Shown here in pieces: positions 52,619 to 61,711 of a DNA stretch of 64,000 nucleotides. Under the pieces are notes generated by a model. The model saw nothing but the letters and a program-made list of their open reading frames with translations. It made no database searches and was not told the origin of the DNA. The stretch lies in assembly GCA_903864275.1 (NCBI GenBank), contig CAIPFE010000037.1, positions 1-64,000 of the forward strand, read 5' to 3'. This DNA is from an uncultured Mucilaginibacter sp. GTDB taxonomy: Bacteria; Bacteroidota; Bacteroidia; Sphingobacteriales; Sphingobacteriaceae. The position numbers and the translations under genes are program-made. Position 1 is the stretch's first letter. The number at the start of each line of letters is the position of its first letter.

Positions 52619-53605
52619 TCAGTCGCTTATTCTATTTGCTTTCTCCGCATTTTTTGTCACCAGCCCCACCAGAATATTTACAAAACCGGTTGAAAAATCA
52701 TGGCCCATTCCCCTGATGATGCGGAGTTCGGAATATGGGATGGCGGCACTTATTTCCTTAGCAGCCTGCGGGCTTACCAAAGGGTCCATATCGCCATGAA
52801 TAATCATGACGGGAACCCTGATTTTCGCCAGGTCGCTTCTGCGGTCGCAATTATCCGCAACTAAAATAGCCGCCACCTGCCTTGTACCGCCTTCGGGGTA
52901 CCATGATCGGCTTACCTGTTCAAACGCTTTTTTTCGGAGGGTTGCTTCATCATCAGTGCTACCAAGGGTTTTGTAAACATTTACGAGATAAGTAGCCAGG
53001 CTATCCAAATTTGTTGTTACCGGGGCAGGCGTGCTCATAGCTTTTGAAGCCTGCGGGGTAGGGCCGGGCAAATTAGGGTCGCCTGACGAGGCAGAAATAG
53101 TTGTTAATGTAAGTACACGGTCCGGAAAATGAATAGCGACAAGCTGGGCGATCGCCCCACCCATTGAAGCGCCAACAATATTAGCCTTCCTTATTTTTAA
53201 GGCATCCATTAAGCCTACCACGTCTTTTGCCATATCCATTAGGGTATAGGGGAGGGGCGCCGGCTTGCATGTCTTCACGAAAGGCGCAATAGCCTTCCAG
53301 TTCGGCGCGCCCAAATCATCTAATTTTGTTGATAGCCCAACATCCCTGTTATCAAACCGAATTACCTCATAACCTTGTTTTGCTAAATTTTTACAAAATG
53401 CCAAAGGCCAGTCGGTCATTTGGGCGCTTGTGCCGTTTATCAGGATGATCTTCGGATCAGTTGATTTGCCGAAAGATTCGTAGGAGATCATGATGCCGTT
53501 AGCACTTACATTGCTGGTTTCGGTTTGAGCATTGGCCCGGAATATGACGAATGCAAAAAATATCGTTAGGATTAGTTTTGCGGTAAAATTGTTTTTTAAA
53601 AGCAT
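52619..53605 (-). CDS. Secreted alpha/beta hydrolase
   Basis: 328 residues from the ATG at 53603-53605; the frame extends 30 bp further upstream. Signal peptide ending ANAQT (about 26). Oxyanion region ILINGTSAQM; nucleophile VGASMGGAIAQ (about 147); acid IIHGDMDPLVSP; His IRGMGHDFSTG. This is the fold and triad of esterases and haloalkane-dehalogenase-like enzymes; the substrate is unknown. A TAAACCGGTTTA palindrome (53687-53698) lies upstream. Confidence 0.88.
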   Translation of the reverse strand: MLLKNNFTAKLILTIFFAFVIFRANAQTETSNVSANGIMISYESFGKSTDPKIILINGTSAQMTDWPLAFCKNLAKQGYEVIRFDNRDVGLSTKLDDLGAPNWKAIAPFVKTCKPAPLPYTLMDMAKDVVGLMDALKIRKANIVGASMGGAIAQLVAIHFPDRVLTLTTISASSGDPNLPGPTPQASKAMSTPAPVTTNLDSLATYLVNVYKTLGSTDDEATLRKKAFEQVSRSWYPEGGTRQVAAILVADNCDRRSDLAKIRVPVMIIHGDMDPLVSPQAAKEISAAIPYSELRIIRGMGHDFSTGFVNILVGLVTKNAEKANRISD

Positions 53606-53633
53606 ATTAAAATATTTTATCGGCGTAAATTTC

Positions 53634-53709
53634 ATTAAACGGTTTATTTACTTAATTGGTTTTTTTTATTCATCCAATTGTAGATTTAAACCGGTTTACT
53701 TCCTTAATT
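53634..53709. promoter_or_regulatory. Repeated palindromic element upstream of the hydrolase gene
   Basis: TTAAACGGTTTATTTACTTA (about 53636) and TAAACCGGTTTACTTCCTTA (53687) are two copies of one element about 50 bp apart. The second contains a perfect 12-bp palindrome. Could be operators for the minus-strand hydrolase gene; regulator unknown. Confidence 0.4.
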
Positions 53710-53888
53710 TTTACTTCTTTAGTTATTACAACTCGAAATTGATGGCAAAGAGCCGCTTTGCAAAACGATTACTAATCTGTTAATATCCCTAAATATATTA
53801 TAATTAGTGTTAATATTAAACTTATTTATTTTTAAACAAAACATCGCTATCGGACATTTATTTTACAGACAAAATTTATATGAATATA

Positions 53889-54596
53889 TTAAAGAAGAAG
53901 GGTGTCCGGGTTAGGAATAAAATTCATAAATGCCTGGAACTTAGCATAATAATTTTTCTTGTTGAGTTGGTAGTAAAATGCACCTCTCTTTGAGTTTTTT
54001 TTGTCCTTATCAGTCAATTTTATTAACAAACCCGTTGCCAATACCCGTTTACTGAAATTCCTTTTATCAATAGTAGCATTGAAAACACTTTCGTATAGGA
54101 TCTGTAATTGGGGCAAAGTAAACCTATCAGGTAGAAGCTCAAAAAGAATAGGATGTAAAGCGGCTTTGTAACGTATGCGTCTTTTAGCTGTCTCGACCAT
54201 TTCCTGCTGGTCGAATATTAGTTTTGGGGTACGTTTTAAAGAAAACCATTCGGCATGATAATCATTGCTTAATTGAGTTTCGTATTTATGAATATCGATT
54301 AGTGCAAAGTAAGCTGTAGAAACGGTCCGCTCGATGGGGTCCCGGTGCGTTTCGCCGAATGTGTGCAACTGTTCAAGGTAAACGCCCTCTAAACCGGTCA
54401 ACTGCTTTAATATCCTGTTAGATGCCTGGTCTAAGCTTTCGTTCACCTGGACAAAGCCACCCATTAAACTCCAGTTGCCTTTTTCAGGCTGAAACCCCCT
54501 TTTTATTAAAAGTATCTTCAATACTTCACCGTCAAATCCAAAAATGATACAATCAACTGCTAACAGAAGCCGGGTTTGTTTTGAATATTTATGCAT
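53889..54596 (-). CDS. Nudix-domain transcriptional regulator (AraR/NrtR-like) with degenerate Nudix box
   Basis: 235 residues. An N-terminal Nudix fold runs LLLAVDCIIFGFDGEVLKIL then LIKRGFQPEKGNWSLMGGFV. In the Nudix box (about 47-69) the catalytic REUXEEXG part reads RILKQLTG, so the metal-binding glutamates are absent. The C-terminal half (LPDRFTLPQLQILYESVFNA then TIDKRNFSKRVLATGLL) is the winged-HTH seen in NrtR and in Bacteroides AraR-type sugar regulators. It is divergent from the SusCD locus at 55028, so it probably senses a sugar or derivative released by that locus. A -7 box TACATTTG (54628-54635) serves its own promoter. Confidence 0.9.
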   Translation of the reverse strand: MHKYSKQTRLLLAVDCIIFGFDGEVLKILLIKRGFQPEKGNWSLMGGFVQVNESLDQASNRILKQLTGLEGVYLEQLHTFGETHRDPIERTVSTAYFALIDIHKYETQLSNDYHAEWFSLKRTPKLIFDQQEMVETAKRRIRYKAALHPILFELLPDRFTLPQLQILYESVFNATIDKRNFSKRVLATGLLIKLTDKDKKNSKRGAFYYQLNKKNYYAKFQAFMNFIPNPDTLLL

Positions 54597-54718
54597 TTAT
54601 GAAAATTGGTTCAGTAACGTGATGTCACAAATGTAACATATTGTAAATATATAAAAATATAAAATGATTTTTTTATTTAACATAAAGTGCATTTTAAGCT
54701 AAAAATGGTCATTTAATA

Positions 54719-54733
54719 GTGTATGTTATACAC
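54719..54733. promoter_or_regulatory. Candidate operator for the Nudix-type regulator
   Basis: GTGTAT-GTT-ATACAC is a perfect 6-bp-arm inverted repeat midway between the divergent regulator and SusC genes. AraR/NrtR-type regulators bind short inverted repeats in such positions. The assignment is an inference. Confidence 0.4.
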
Positions 54734-54861
54734 GTTATATCGAAAATATTTTTTAGTGTTTATTTTACAATTAAAAAAAAATTGTTTTACTTCGGTAATT
54801 AATTGAGGCCATATAGTGTCTTGAAATTATAAACCAGGTACAAGTTTTTTAGGGGGAAAGT

Positions 54862-54945
54862 ATGATAACCGTTAGGTGGCTTTTGGCAGTTGACAAGAAA
54901 AATGCTATCGGAGAAATGCGACCGGATCATTTAGCTAAATGTTAG
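54862..54945 (+). CDS. Possible leader peptide or DHFR N-terminal remnant
   Basis: 27 codons behind AGGGGGAAAG. The translation MITVRWLLAVDKKNAIGEMR resembles the first strand of dihydrofolate reductase (A.D..N.IG), then diverges and stops before any LPWHLP motif. It could be a small remnant or a leader peptide upstream of SusC. Confidence 0.25.
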   Translation: MITVRWLLAVDKKNAIGEMRPDHLAKC

Positions 54946-55027
54946 TGTCCGTCAAACCTTTCAAAAATATTCCGGGTTTGTTACTGTGGCGCCATTATAA
55001 TTATAAACCATTTATACAGATAAACTT

Positions 55028-58000
55028 ATGAATACACTTCGACTCAAATTACCGGGAAGTATCGGCCTAGTCCTGCTTCTCCTGGTACAGCTTTTTTGTT
55101 GCCAGCGGGCAAGCGCGCAGTCCTTTATTTCAGGGACCGTTAAGGAAGAGACCGGCGGCCTGCTGCCAGGCGTTACCGTGAAGGTAAAGGGAACAAATAC
55201 CATAGCGCTGACGGACGTAAACGGCGCATTTCGCATTAGTGCCGCTAAAACAGACATTTTGCAGTTCAGCTATATCGGTTACCAGGTCAGCGAGGTGCCT
55301 GTTGGCGACAAAACCATCATTAATGTGACTATACAGCCCGAAAGTAAAAGCCTCGACGAGGTGATCGTTACGGGTTACTCCAAGCAATCGAAGCACGACG
55401 TTACTGGCGCTGCATCAACTATATCGGCAAGTGTAATTCAAAACACACCGATCACAAGTGTTGAAGAAGCAATACAGGGCCGCGTTGCGGGTGTAACCGT
55501 TGACGGGCAGGGCGGTCCGGGCAATGCACAGGTTATCCGGATTCGAGGGATAGGCTCCTTTGGTAATAACGACCCGCTATACGTAATTGATGGAGTGCAG
55601 GTGCGGGTAGGTACCTCGGGCGAAAGCCAAGACATTTCCAGGTTGCTGAATTCAAATGATATTGAATCGCTCACTATTTTAAAGGACCCGTCGTTGATTG
55701 CCGTGTACGGGGCGGAAGGAAGTAACGGTGTAATAGTTATTACGACCAAGACCGGTAAAAAAGGTGATCCTACTTTAGAGTACAACGGATACGTAGGCGT
55801 TGAAAATCCGAGAAATCTGCCAAAAACAATTACCCCGCAGCAAGCAGCCAACGCCCTGTATGATTCCTATAAAAATGCAGGTATGGCTATTCCTTCGTCG
55901 ATTTCTTCATTTTACGGCAGCGGAACTACACCCGTTTTGCCGGATTATATTATTGAGGATGAAAGCAGCGGCGCAGGCAATATAGGTGTTATGTCAGGCA
56001 ATCCCCTTGCCAATTCGTCCTTATATAATCAGCAAAATTACAGGATATTACTGGCAAATAAGGCAGGTACCAACTGGTGGTCGGCATTGTTCAGATCGGC
56101 TTTTACACAAAACCATAATTTGAGTCTTAGCGGGGCGACAGATAAAAGTAACTATGCGGTAACTTTTGGTTATTTAAATGACCAGGGCACGCTATTGAAT
56201 TCTTATTTCCAAAGATATGCGCTGCGCGTAAACACCATGTTTAAAATAAAGCCATGGCTGAGGTTTGGCGAGAACGTTGAATTCTCCTATGCCTCACAAA
56301 ATTCGGAGACCCGTGGGGCGACCAACGATATCTCGTCACTTTATATTTTATCGCCATTATTGCCTGAGCATGATATAGCCGGCAATCTGGCCGGGACAGG
56401 CAAAGCGCTTATTCTTGGCAATACCGGTAATCCTTACACCAGCAGGGTAAATTCACTGGGCGATAAAGGCTACAGCCAGTCGATTGTCGGTTCGGCTTAT
56501 GGCGAAGCGGACATCATCAAGGGCCTTACTTATACCAACCAGATCGGGTTTCAATTTTTTCCGGATGAGTACCGTTCATATACCCCACAATCGTACCAGG
56601 AGCCCATTCAGTTCCCGGCGAATGTGTTTACCGAAGGCGGAGATTATTCGGTCGACTGGCGCTGGCTAAATAAACTGTCATATACCACTATTATTAACCA
56701 TATTCATGACATCTCGGTATTTGCAGGGTACGAAATACACGAATTTACAGCGCGCAGCTATGCTGGCCAGGCCAATAACATACTTTTCCCAACTACCAGC
56801 ACAGAGTATTTGGGTAACGGCACTACCTATCCTAACGTACCAGTTTTTGGCGGAGGCGACAAGTATACCGGTATTTCGTCATTTGCCAGTGCAAACTATT
56901 CCCTGCTCGACAAATATCTCTTTTCTGCAACGGGCCGCCGCGATGGCACATCAAAATTCGGCCCCGACGAAGAATACGGAAATTTTGGCGCAGTTAGTGC
57001 GGGATGGAGAATTTCAAAAGAGTCGTTTCTTGAAAAGGTAACCTGGTTAAATGACCTGAAATTAAGAGCTTCTTACGGCACGGCTGGTAACGACGCTGTG
57101 CCATCGGGTAAATATCTTACCACACTAACACGCGACAATTTTGGCAACTACGACCTGGGCGGGACAAATACCACTTCAATGAACGGGTATTATACGTATC
57201 AATTGGGTAACCCGCAATTACACTGGGAAAGCAATAAAACAACCAATATAGGTTTCGATGCATCGTTTTTTCACAACAGCTTAACGGCATCGTTCAACTG
57301 GTATAACCGTATTACGGATGGGCTCATTTATGAGCCACCGGCGCCGGGGACTGCCGGCTCGGCCTTAGGCCCTTTTGAAAACATCATGAATTTTAGCAAT
57401 AAGGGAATCGAGCTTGAAGTAACCTATACTACGCATATCGGCGATGTTAAAATAAATATGGGTGGTAATATCACTACCGCCAAAAACAGGGTGAATTATA
57501 TTGACGGCCTTGCAGGTGCGAACATAACCGGCGGATATTTTGGTTCAAACGGGGCGATTTATCTTACAAAGAGCGTTGTCGGCATGCCGGTTTCTGAATT
57601 TTACGGATATGTTTACCAGGGGCTTTATAAAACCCAGGCGGATATCACCGGCCATGCCACAGAAGGCTCGCTTGGGATAACACCCGGTAATGCGCTCGGC
57701 CATGTAATGTATAAAGATTTAAATGGCGACGGGACAATTGATGAGAATGACAAAACCTATCTTGGCAGCCCGATACCCAAATTTACCTATGGCTACAACA
57801 TAAACTTAAATTATAAGAATTTTGACCTCGGCATATTTCTGCAGGGATCATACGGCGGCAAGATATTTAATTATGCAAAGGTATCGCAGGAATTTCCGAA
57901 TGCACTTGGTAACGGAGGATTTGGAGGATTAACCGTTGGCGCGCTGAATACCTGGAGCCCGTCAAATCCAAATGGCACATTGCCGATCTTCTCACAGGAT

Positions 58001-58273
58001 GGTGTAAATGATATCTCTCCATCCAGCTTTTTTATCGAAAGCGGATCATACCTGCGGATTAAAACCGCCCAGGTAGGATATACATTTACAAAAATAAAAG
58101 GGATAAGAAGATTGAGGGTATATGCCCAGGGATATAACCTGCTTACCATAACCAAATACAGCGGAATGGATCCCGAAGTAAATGATGGAAACCCAACCGA
58201 TTTAGGTATTGATTATGGTACGGCCTATCCCATTTCGCAAAAATTTGTTTTTGGAGTAAACATGGGTTTATAA
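55028..58273 (+). CDS. SusC/RagA-family TonB-dependent receptor
   Basis: 1081 residues. Signal peptide ending ASAQS (about 32). CarboxypepD_reg-like domain (ISGTVKEETGGLLPGVTVKV ... FSYIGYQV), then the TonB box region LDEVIVTGYSKQSKHDVTGA. Plug motifs IRIRGIGSFGNNDPLYVIDG and VYGAEGSNGVIVITTKTGKK follow, then a 22-strand-type barrel. It pairs with the SusD-like lipoprotein 25 bp downstream. The locus has catalytic genes behind it, so glycan import is likely. Confidence 0.96.
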   Translation: MNTLRLKLPGSIGLVLLLLVQLFCCQRASAQSFISGTVKEETGGLLPGVTVKVKGTNTIALTDVNGAFRISAAKTDILQFSYIGYQVSEVPVGDKTIINVTIQPESKSLDEVIVTGYSKQSKHDVTGAASTISASVIQNTPITSVEEAIQGRVAGVTVDGQGGPGNAQVIRIRGIGSFGNNDPLYVIDGVQVRVGTSGESQDISRLLNSNDIESLTILKDPSLIAVYGAEGSNGVIVITTKTGKKGDPTLEYNGYVGVENPRNLPKTITPQQAANALYDSYKNAGMAIPSSISSFYGSGTTPVLPDYIIEDESSGAGNIGVMSGNPLANSSLYNQQNYRILLANKAGTNWWSALFRSAFTQNHNLSLSGATDKSNYAVTFGYLNDQGTLLNSYFQRYALRVNTMFKIKPWLRFGENVEFSYASQNSETRGATNDISSLYILSPLLPEHDIAGNLAGTGKALILGNTGNPYTSRVNSLGDKGYSQSIVGSAYGEADIIKGLTYTNQIGFQFFPDEYRSYTPQSYQEPIQFPANVFTEGGDYSVDWRWLNKLSYTTIINHIHDISVFAGYEIHEFTARSYAGQANNILFPTTSTEYLGNGTTYPNVPVFGGGDKYTGISSFASANYSLLDKYLFSATGRRDGTSKFGPDEEYGNFGAVSAGWRISKESFLEKVTWLNDLKLRASYGTAGNDAVPSGKYLTTLTRDNFGNYDLGGTNTTSMNGYYTYQLGNPQLHWESNKTTNIGFDASFFHNSLTASFNWYNRITDGLIYEPPAPGTAGSALGPFENIMNFSNKGIELEVTYTTHIGDVKINMGGNITTAKNRVNYIDGLAGANITGGYFGSNGAIYLTKSVVGMPVSEFYGYVYQGLYKTQADITGHATEGSLGITPGNALGHVMYKDLNGDGTIDENDKTYLGSPIPKFTYGYNINLNYKNFDLGIFLQGSYGGKIFNYAKVSQEFPNALGNGGFGGLTVGALNTWSPSNPNGTLPIFSQDGVNDISPSSFFIESGSYLRIKTAQVGYTFTKIKGIRRLRVYAQGYNLLTITKYSGMDPEVNDGNPTDLGIDYGTAYPISQKFVFGVNMGL

Positions 58274-58298
58274 TTTGATTTCAATTAATTTATCAGAC

Positions 58299-60056
58299 AT
58301 GAAAAAAATATTTCTTTTTGTAAGCGCGGCCTCAATCATATTGTTGGGGGCCTGCAAAAAAAGTTTTCTGAGCGTCCCCCCGCAGGGGAATGCAAAAACT
58401 ATTGATAACTTTTACAATCAAGCCGGTGTGCAGTTATTGATGGTCGGGGCCTATCACGACCTGACCGGGATAGATGTTAAAAGTACCTGGTGGGGCACGT
58501 CGGGCACCAATTGGGTGTATGGTGATATTACCTCTGGGGATGCATACCTGGGTGGCAGCGCAACTTCGCCTCCACACCAGGTTTCCGATTGCTTTAACAT
58601 CGAAAATTACCACGCGCTGGCAACAACCGGGTTTTTGGATGATAAATGGACCGCTGACTATGATGGCGTAGCCAGGGCAAATGCAGTGATACTTGCCGCT
58701 ACCAATGCTACCGATATGACTGCCGCTCAAAAAAACGAAGCCATAGGCGAAGCGCGTTTTTTACGCGGGCATTTTCTTTTTGATGCCAAAATAATGTGGA
58801 ACAATATACCATATGTAGACGAGCATACTGTTAATTTCAATGCGCTTACAAATAACGCAAATATCTGGCCGCAAATAGAAGCCGACTTCCAGTTTGGATA
58901 TGACAACATGCTGGAAACGCAGCCGTTGGCAGGACAGGCGAACAAATGGACGGCAGCTTGCTATTTGGCCAAGTGCTATATGTTTGAACAGAAATTCGCC
59001 CAGGCAAAAGCATTATTGGGAACTATTATGGCCAATGGGAAAAACTCCCAGGGGATAAAATATGCGTTGACAACAAACTATCATGATAATTTTGATGTCG
59101 GCACCGAGAATAATTCAGAATCGGTACTCCAGATCAATTTTTCTGCTGACGATGCAAGCCTTCCGAACAATGCCAACTTAGGCGAAACCGGCACCTCTCC
59201 TGTCGGTATTGGTGCGGATGTGACCTATGGTTATTGGAAACAACCATCGTTCAATTTGGTAAATGCTTTTAAAACGGATGCTAACGGCTTGCCGTTGACC
59301 GATGCCAGTGGTAATGACTTGTCAAATGCCGTGAATATGAAAAATGATGACGGCATTGCGTCAAGCGACCCATTTATCCCTTACCAGGGCAACGTCGACC
59401 CGCGGCTCGACTGGTCGGTTGGCCGGCGGGGTGTACCTTACCTGGATTGGGGTGTAGATCCGGGACAAAGCTGGGTTGCCGATCAAACTTATGGCGGGCC
59501 ATACATCAATATAAAAAATATGTTTACACAAGCTGAGGCGACCGCAGGTTTTGGTAACATCATAAATTATTATTACTACGTTGGTAACAGCGCTGTAAAC
59601 TATAATATTATAAGGTACGCCGATGTATTGCTTTGGGCAGCTGAATGCGAGGTTGAGGTAGGAAGTTTAGACCAGGCCCGTAGCTTTGTTAACATGGTAA
59701 GGGCGCGGGCTATCAACGGTGCGATGGTACCGATAGACAATTCTTCTGGTTCTCCATCGGCTGTTTATCACGTAGGTTTATATACAACTCCCTGGACAAG
59801 CCAGGCCGAGGCGCGTAATTTAGTGCGATATGAAAGGAGATTAGAGTTCTCGATGGAAGGGCATCGTTTTTTTGACCTGGTGCGTTGGGGCATAGCTGAT
59901 ACTTACCTGAATGCTTACCAGGCGACTGAACAAACCAGGGGTGTTGGCAGCGTATTAAACGGCGCCAAATTTGTAAAAGGAAAAAATGAATATTTCCCTA
60001 TTCCTGAGCAAGAGATCATCCTCGATCCCAAACTCAAACAAAACCCCGGGTATTAA
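58299..60056 (+). CDS. SusD/RagB-family outer-membrane lipoprotein
   Basis: 585 residues from the ATG at 58299; an in-frame TTG at 58275 right after the SusC stop is less likely. Lipobox LLGAC (about 15-19), then KKSFLSVPPQGNAKTIDNFY. The SusD core includes AIGEARFLRGHFLFDAKIMW and a C-terminal RNLVRYERRLEFSMEGHRFF then DLVRWGIADTYLNAY, with PIPEQEIILDPKLKQNPGY as the last residues, all diagnostic. It binds glycan at the cell surface and closes the SusC pore. Confidence 0.95.
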   Translation: MKKIFLFVSAASIILLGACKKSFLSVPPQGNAKTIDNFYNQAGVQLLMVGAYHDLTGIDVKSTWWGTSGTNWVYGDITSGDAYLGGSATSPPHQVSDCFNIENYHALATTGFLDDKWTADYDGVARANAVILAATNATDMTAAQKNEAIGEARFLRGHFLFDAKIMWNNIPYVDEHTVNFNALTNNANIWPQIEADFQFGYDNMLETQPLAGQANKWTAACYLAKCYMFEQKFAQAKALLGTIMANGKNSQGIKYALTTNYHDNFDVGTENNSESVLQINFSADDASLPNNANLGETGTSPVGIGADVTYGYWKQPSFNLVNAFKTDANGLPLTDASGNDLSNAVNMKNDDGIASSDPFIPYQGNVDPRLDWSVGRRGVPYLDWGVDPGQSWVADQTYGGPYINIKNMFTQAEATAGFGNIINYYYYVGNSAVNYNIIRYADVLLWAAECEVEVGSLDQARSFVNMVRARAINGAMVPIDNSSGSPSAVYHVGLYTTPWTSQAEARNLVRYERRLEFSMEGHRFFDLVRWGIADTYLNAYQATEQTRGVGSVLNGAKFVKGKNEYFPIPEQEIILDPKLKQNPGY

Positions 60057-60079
60057 ATAAACGAAACTTATAAACTATA

Positions 60080-60116
60080 AGATGTATGATGATTAGATTT
60101 GGATCATCATACATCT
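60080..60116 (+). terminator. Intra-operon hairpin between SusD and beta-helix genes
   Basis: AGATGTATGATGAT (60080-60093) pairs perfectly with ATCATCATACATCT (60103-60116), loop of 9 bases, followed by a short TTTT. It lies 23 bp after the SusD stop and 30 bp before the next ATG, so it may attenuate downstream expression or stabilise the susCD messenger. Confidence 0.6.
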
Positions 60117-60146
60117 TTTAAAATTCCTTTCCGGAGGCACTTATTA

Positions 60147-61637
60147 ATGAGTTCTAAAAAATATCTGGCGCGTTTCCTTACAACTTTATGCGCTCTGTTT
60201 TTTATTTGCGGACAAGTTTGGGCGCAAAATATCCCTCTCACCGTAGCACGTTCTTACTATTTAAGCACTTCCGGAAATGATAAAAACCCCGGTACCATTT
60301 CAGCGCCTTTTAAGACCATCACAAAAGTAAACGGTATCCGCTTTAAGGCAGGTGACGCATTATATTTTAAATCGGGGCACATATTTAAAGGTACTTTGAC
60401 GATCACCGCAGGCAGCCTGGGCAATAAAAACCGCCCCATTGTAATTGCTTCGTACGGAATGGGCAAAGCCACTATCAATGGCGACAGCGTAAGGGCAATA
60501 AGTTTGTATAAAACCGCTTATGTGACTATTAAAAATTTGAAGCTGACCGGGCTGGGGCGGAAGACCGGCAACAGGGAAAATGGTTTAGCCGTCGTCAACA
60601 GCGAGCATATTAAATTGGAGGGCCTTGATATCAGTGGTTTTCAAAAAGCCGGGCTGCTGATTGATTCCTCGTCACATGTCAGCAGCGACGGTGTATTTGT
60701 GCATGATAATGGTTCTGCGGGGATCACCGTTGAGGGTAGGGGCAGCAAGAAGGATTCGCGGGATATACACATCACCAATTGCAGGGCCGAAAACAACCCT
60801 GGCGACCCCACCAAACTGGATAACCATAGCGGTAACGGCATTGTGGTGGGGCATTGCACCAATGTGGTGATAGACCACTGCACAGCCACTAATAACGGCT
60901 GGGACATGCCGCGTATTGGCAACGGCCCGGTTGGGATATGGTGTTACGAGGCAGATAGTGTTACTATTCAGCATTGCCTTTCTTATCGTAATAAAACCTC
61001 GAAAGGCGGTGCCGACGGCGGCGGTTTCGACCTGGATGGCGGAACCACGAACTCGATTATACAATACTGCTTTAGTTACGACAACCAGGGCAGCGGCTAT
61101 TGCATTTTTCAATACTGGGGGGCGAGCCCGTTCTATAACAATATCATCCGGTATAATATTACCGAGAATGATGGTACGGTTTCAGATTCGCAGGCGGGAA
61201 TTTATGTCTGGAATAGCTCAGGCGACGCGAAGCAGTTTTACAATTGTAAAGTTTACGGCAATATTGTGTATAACGCAAAAGTGGCGGCGCTTAGTTTTTC
61301 GGATAAAAGCATGAACAACGGTTTTGATTTTTATAATAACATATTTGTGGGTAAGGATTCACTAATGATAGGGCGCGACGTTTTAGATAAGTGTACATTT
61401 GAAGGAAACGATTGGTGGAGTTTGACCGGCGGCTTTAATATCCACGGGAGTAAAAACTTTAAAACATGGGCGACGCAGGCAGGCAAGGAACAAAAGAACG
61501 GGCAAATCATTGGGTTAAATATAAATCCGCAGTTTAAAAATCCCGGAAAGGCACACCTGGTAACAGCAAGCCAGATAGGCGCATATACCGGTTATCAATT
61601 GCCGGAAGGGTCGAGATTGAAAAAACTATTAAAATGA
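60147..61637 (+). CDS. Secreted right-handed parallel beta-helix protein (possible polysaccharide lyase)
   Basis: 496 residues from the ATG at 60147, which has GGAGG in front; an earlier in-frame start lies within the hairpin arm. Signal peptide ending VWAQN (about 29). YYLSTSGNDKNPGTISAPFK starts the beta-helix, followed by KAGDALYFKSGHIFKGTLTI. Repeated coil rungs include GLAVVNSEHIKLEGLDISGF, then HITNCRAENNP and VVIDHCTATNNG. The fold is shared by pectate lyase-like and glycan epimerase enzymes, and no catalytic motif can be assigned by eye. It is in the SusCD operon. Confidence 0.85.
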   Translation: MSSKKYLARFLTTLCALFFICGQVWAQNIPLTVARSYYLSTSGNDKNPGTISAPFKTITKVNGIRFKAGDALYFKSGHIFKGTLTITAGSLGNKNRPIVIASYGMGKATINGDSVRAISLYKTAYVTIKNLKLTGLGRKTGNRENGLAVVNSEHIKLEGLDISGFQKAGLLIDSSSHVSSDGVFVHDNGSAGITVEGRGSKKDSRDIHITNCRAENNPGDPTKLDNHSGNGIVVGHCTNVVIDHCTATNNGWDMPRIGNGPVGIWCYEADSVTIQHCLSYRNKTSKGGADGGGFDLDGGTTNSIIQYCFSYDNQGSGYCIFQYWGASPFYNNIIRYNITENDGTVSDSQAGIYVWNSSGDAKQFYNCKVYGNIVYNAKVAALSFSDKSMNNGFDFYNNIFVGKDSLMIGRDVLDKCTFEGNDWWSLTGGFNIHGSKNFKTWATQAGKEQKNGQIIGLNINPQFKNPGKAHLVTASQIGAYTGYQLPEGSRLKKLLK

Positions 61638-61650
61638 GCGGAAAGCAAAA

Positions 61651-61705
61651 AGCTTAAAGCGGAAAGCTTTTCCGGCTTTAGTCTTTCAGCTTTTCGCTTT
61701 AAGCT
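61651..61705. repeat. Imperfect hairpin between beta-helix and hydrolase genes
   Basis: AGCTTAAAGCGGAAAGCTT (61651-61669) faces CAGCTTTTCGCTTTAAGCT (61687-61705), 17 of 19 positions pairing. The 74-bp gap is almost entirely this repetitive AGC/AAAGC structure. Possible attenuator or slippage-generated repeat. Confidence 0.55.
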
Positions 61706-61711
61706 ATCAAC

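Larger units (their letters stand above)
54597..55027. other. Divergent regulatory region between Nudix regulator and SusC gene
   Basis: 431 bp, AT-rich. Contains the minus-strand -7 box (54628-54635), the palindrome GTGTAT-GTT-ATACAC (54719-54733) and a 27-codon open frame (54862-54945) with a good ribosome-binding site. Confidence 0.55.

Noticed and set aside
53889..54596. Active Nudix hydrolase
   Set aside because: The REUXEEXG portion reads RILKQLTG and lacks the metal-binding glutamates; the C-terminal winged HTH supports a regulator.
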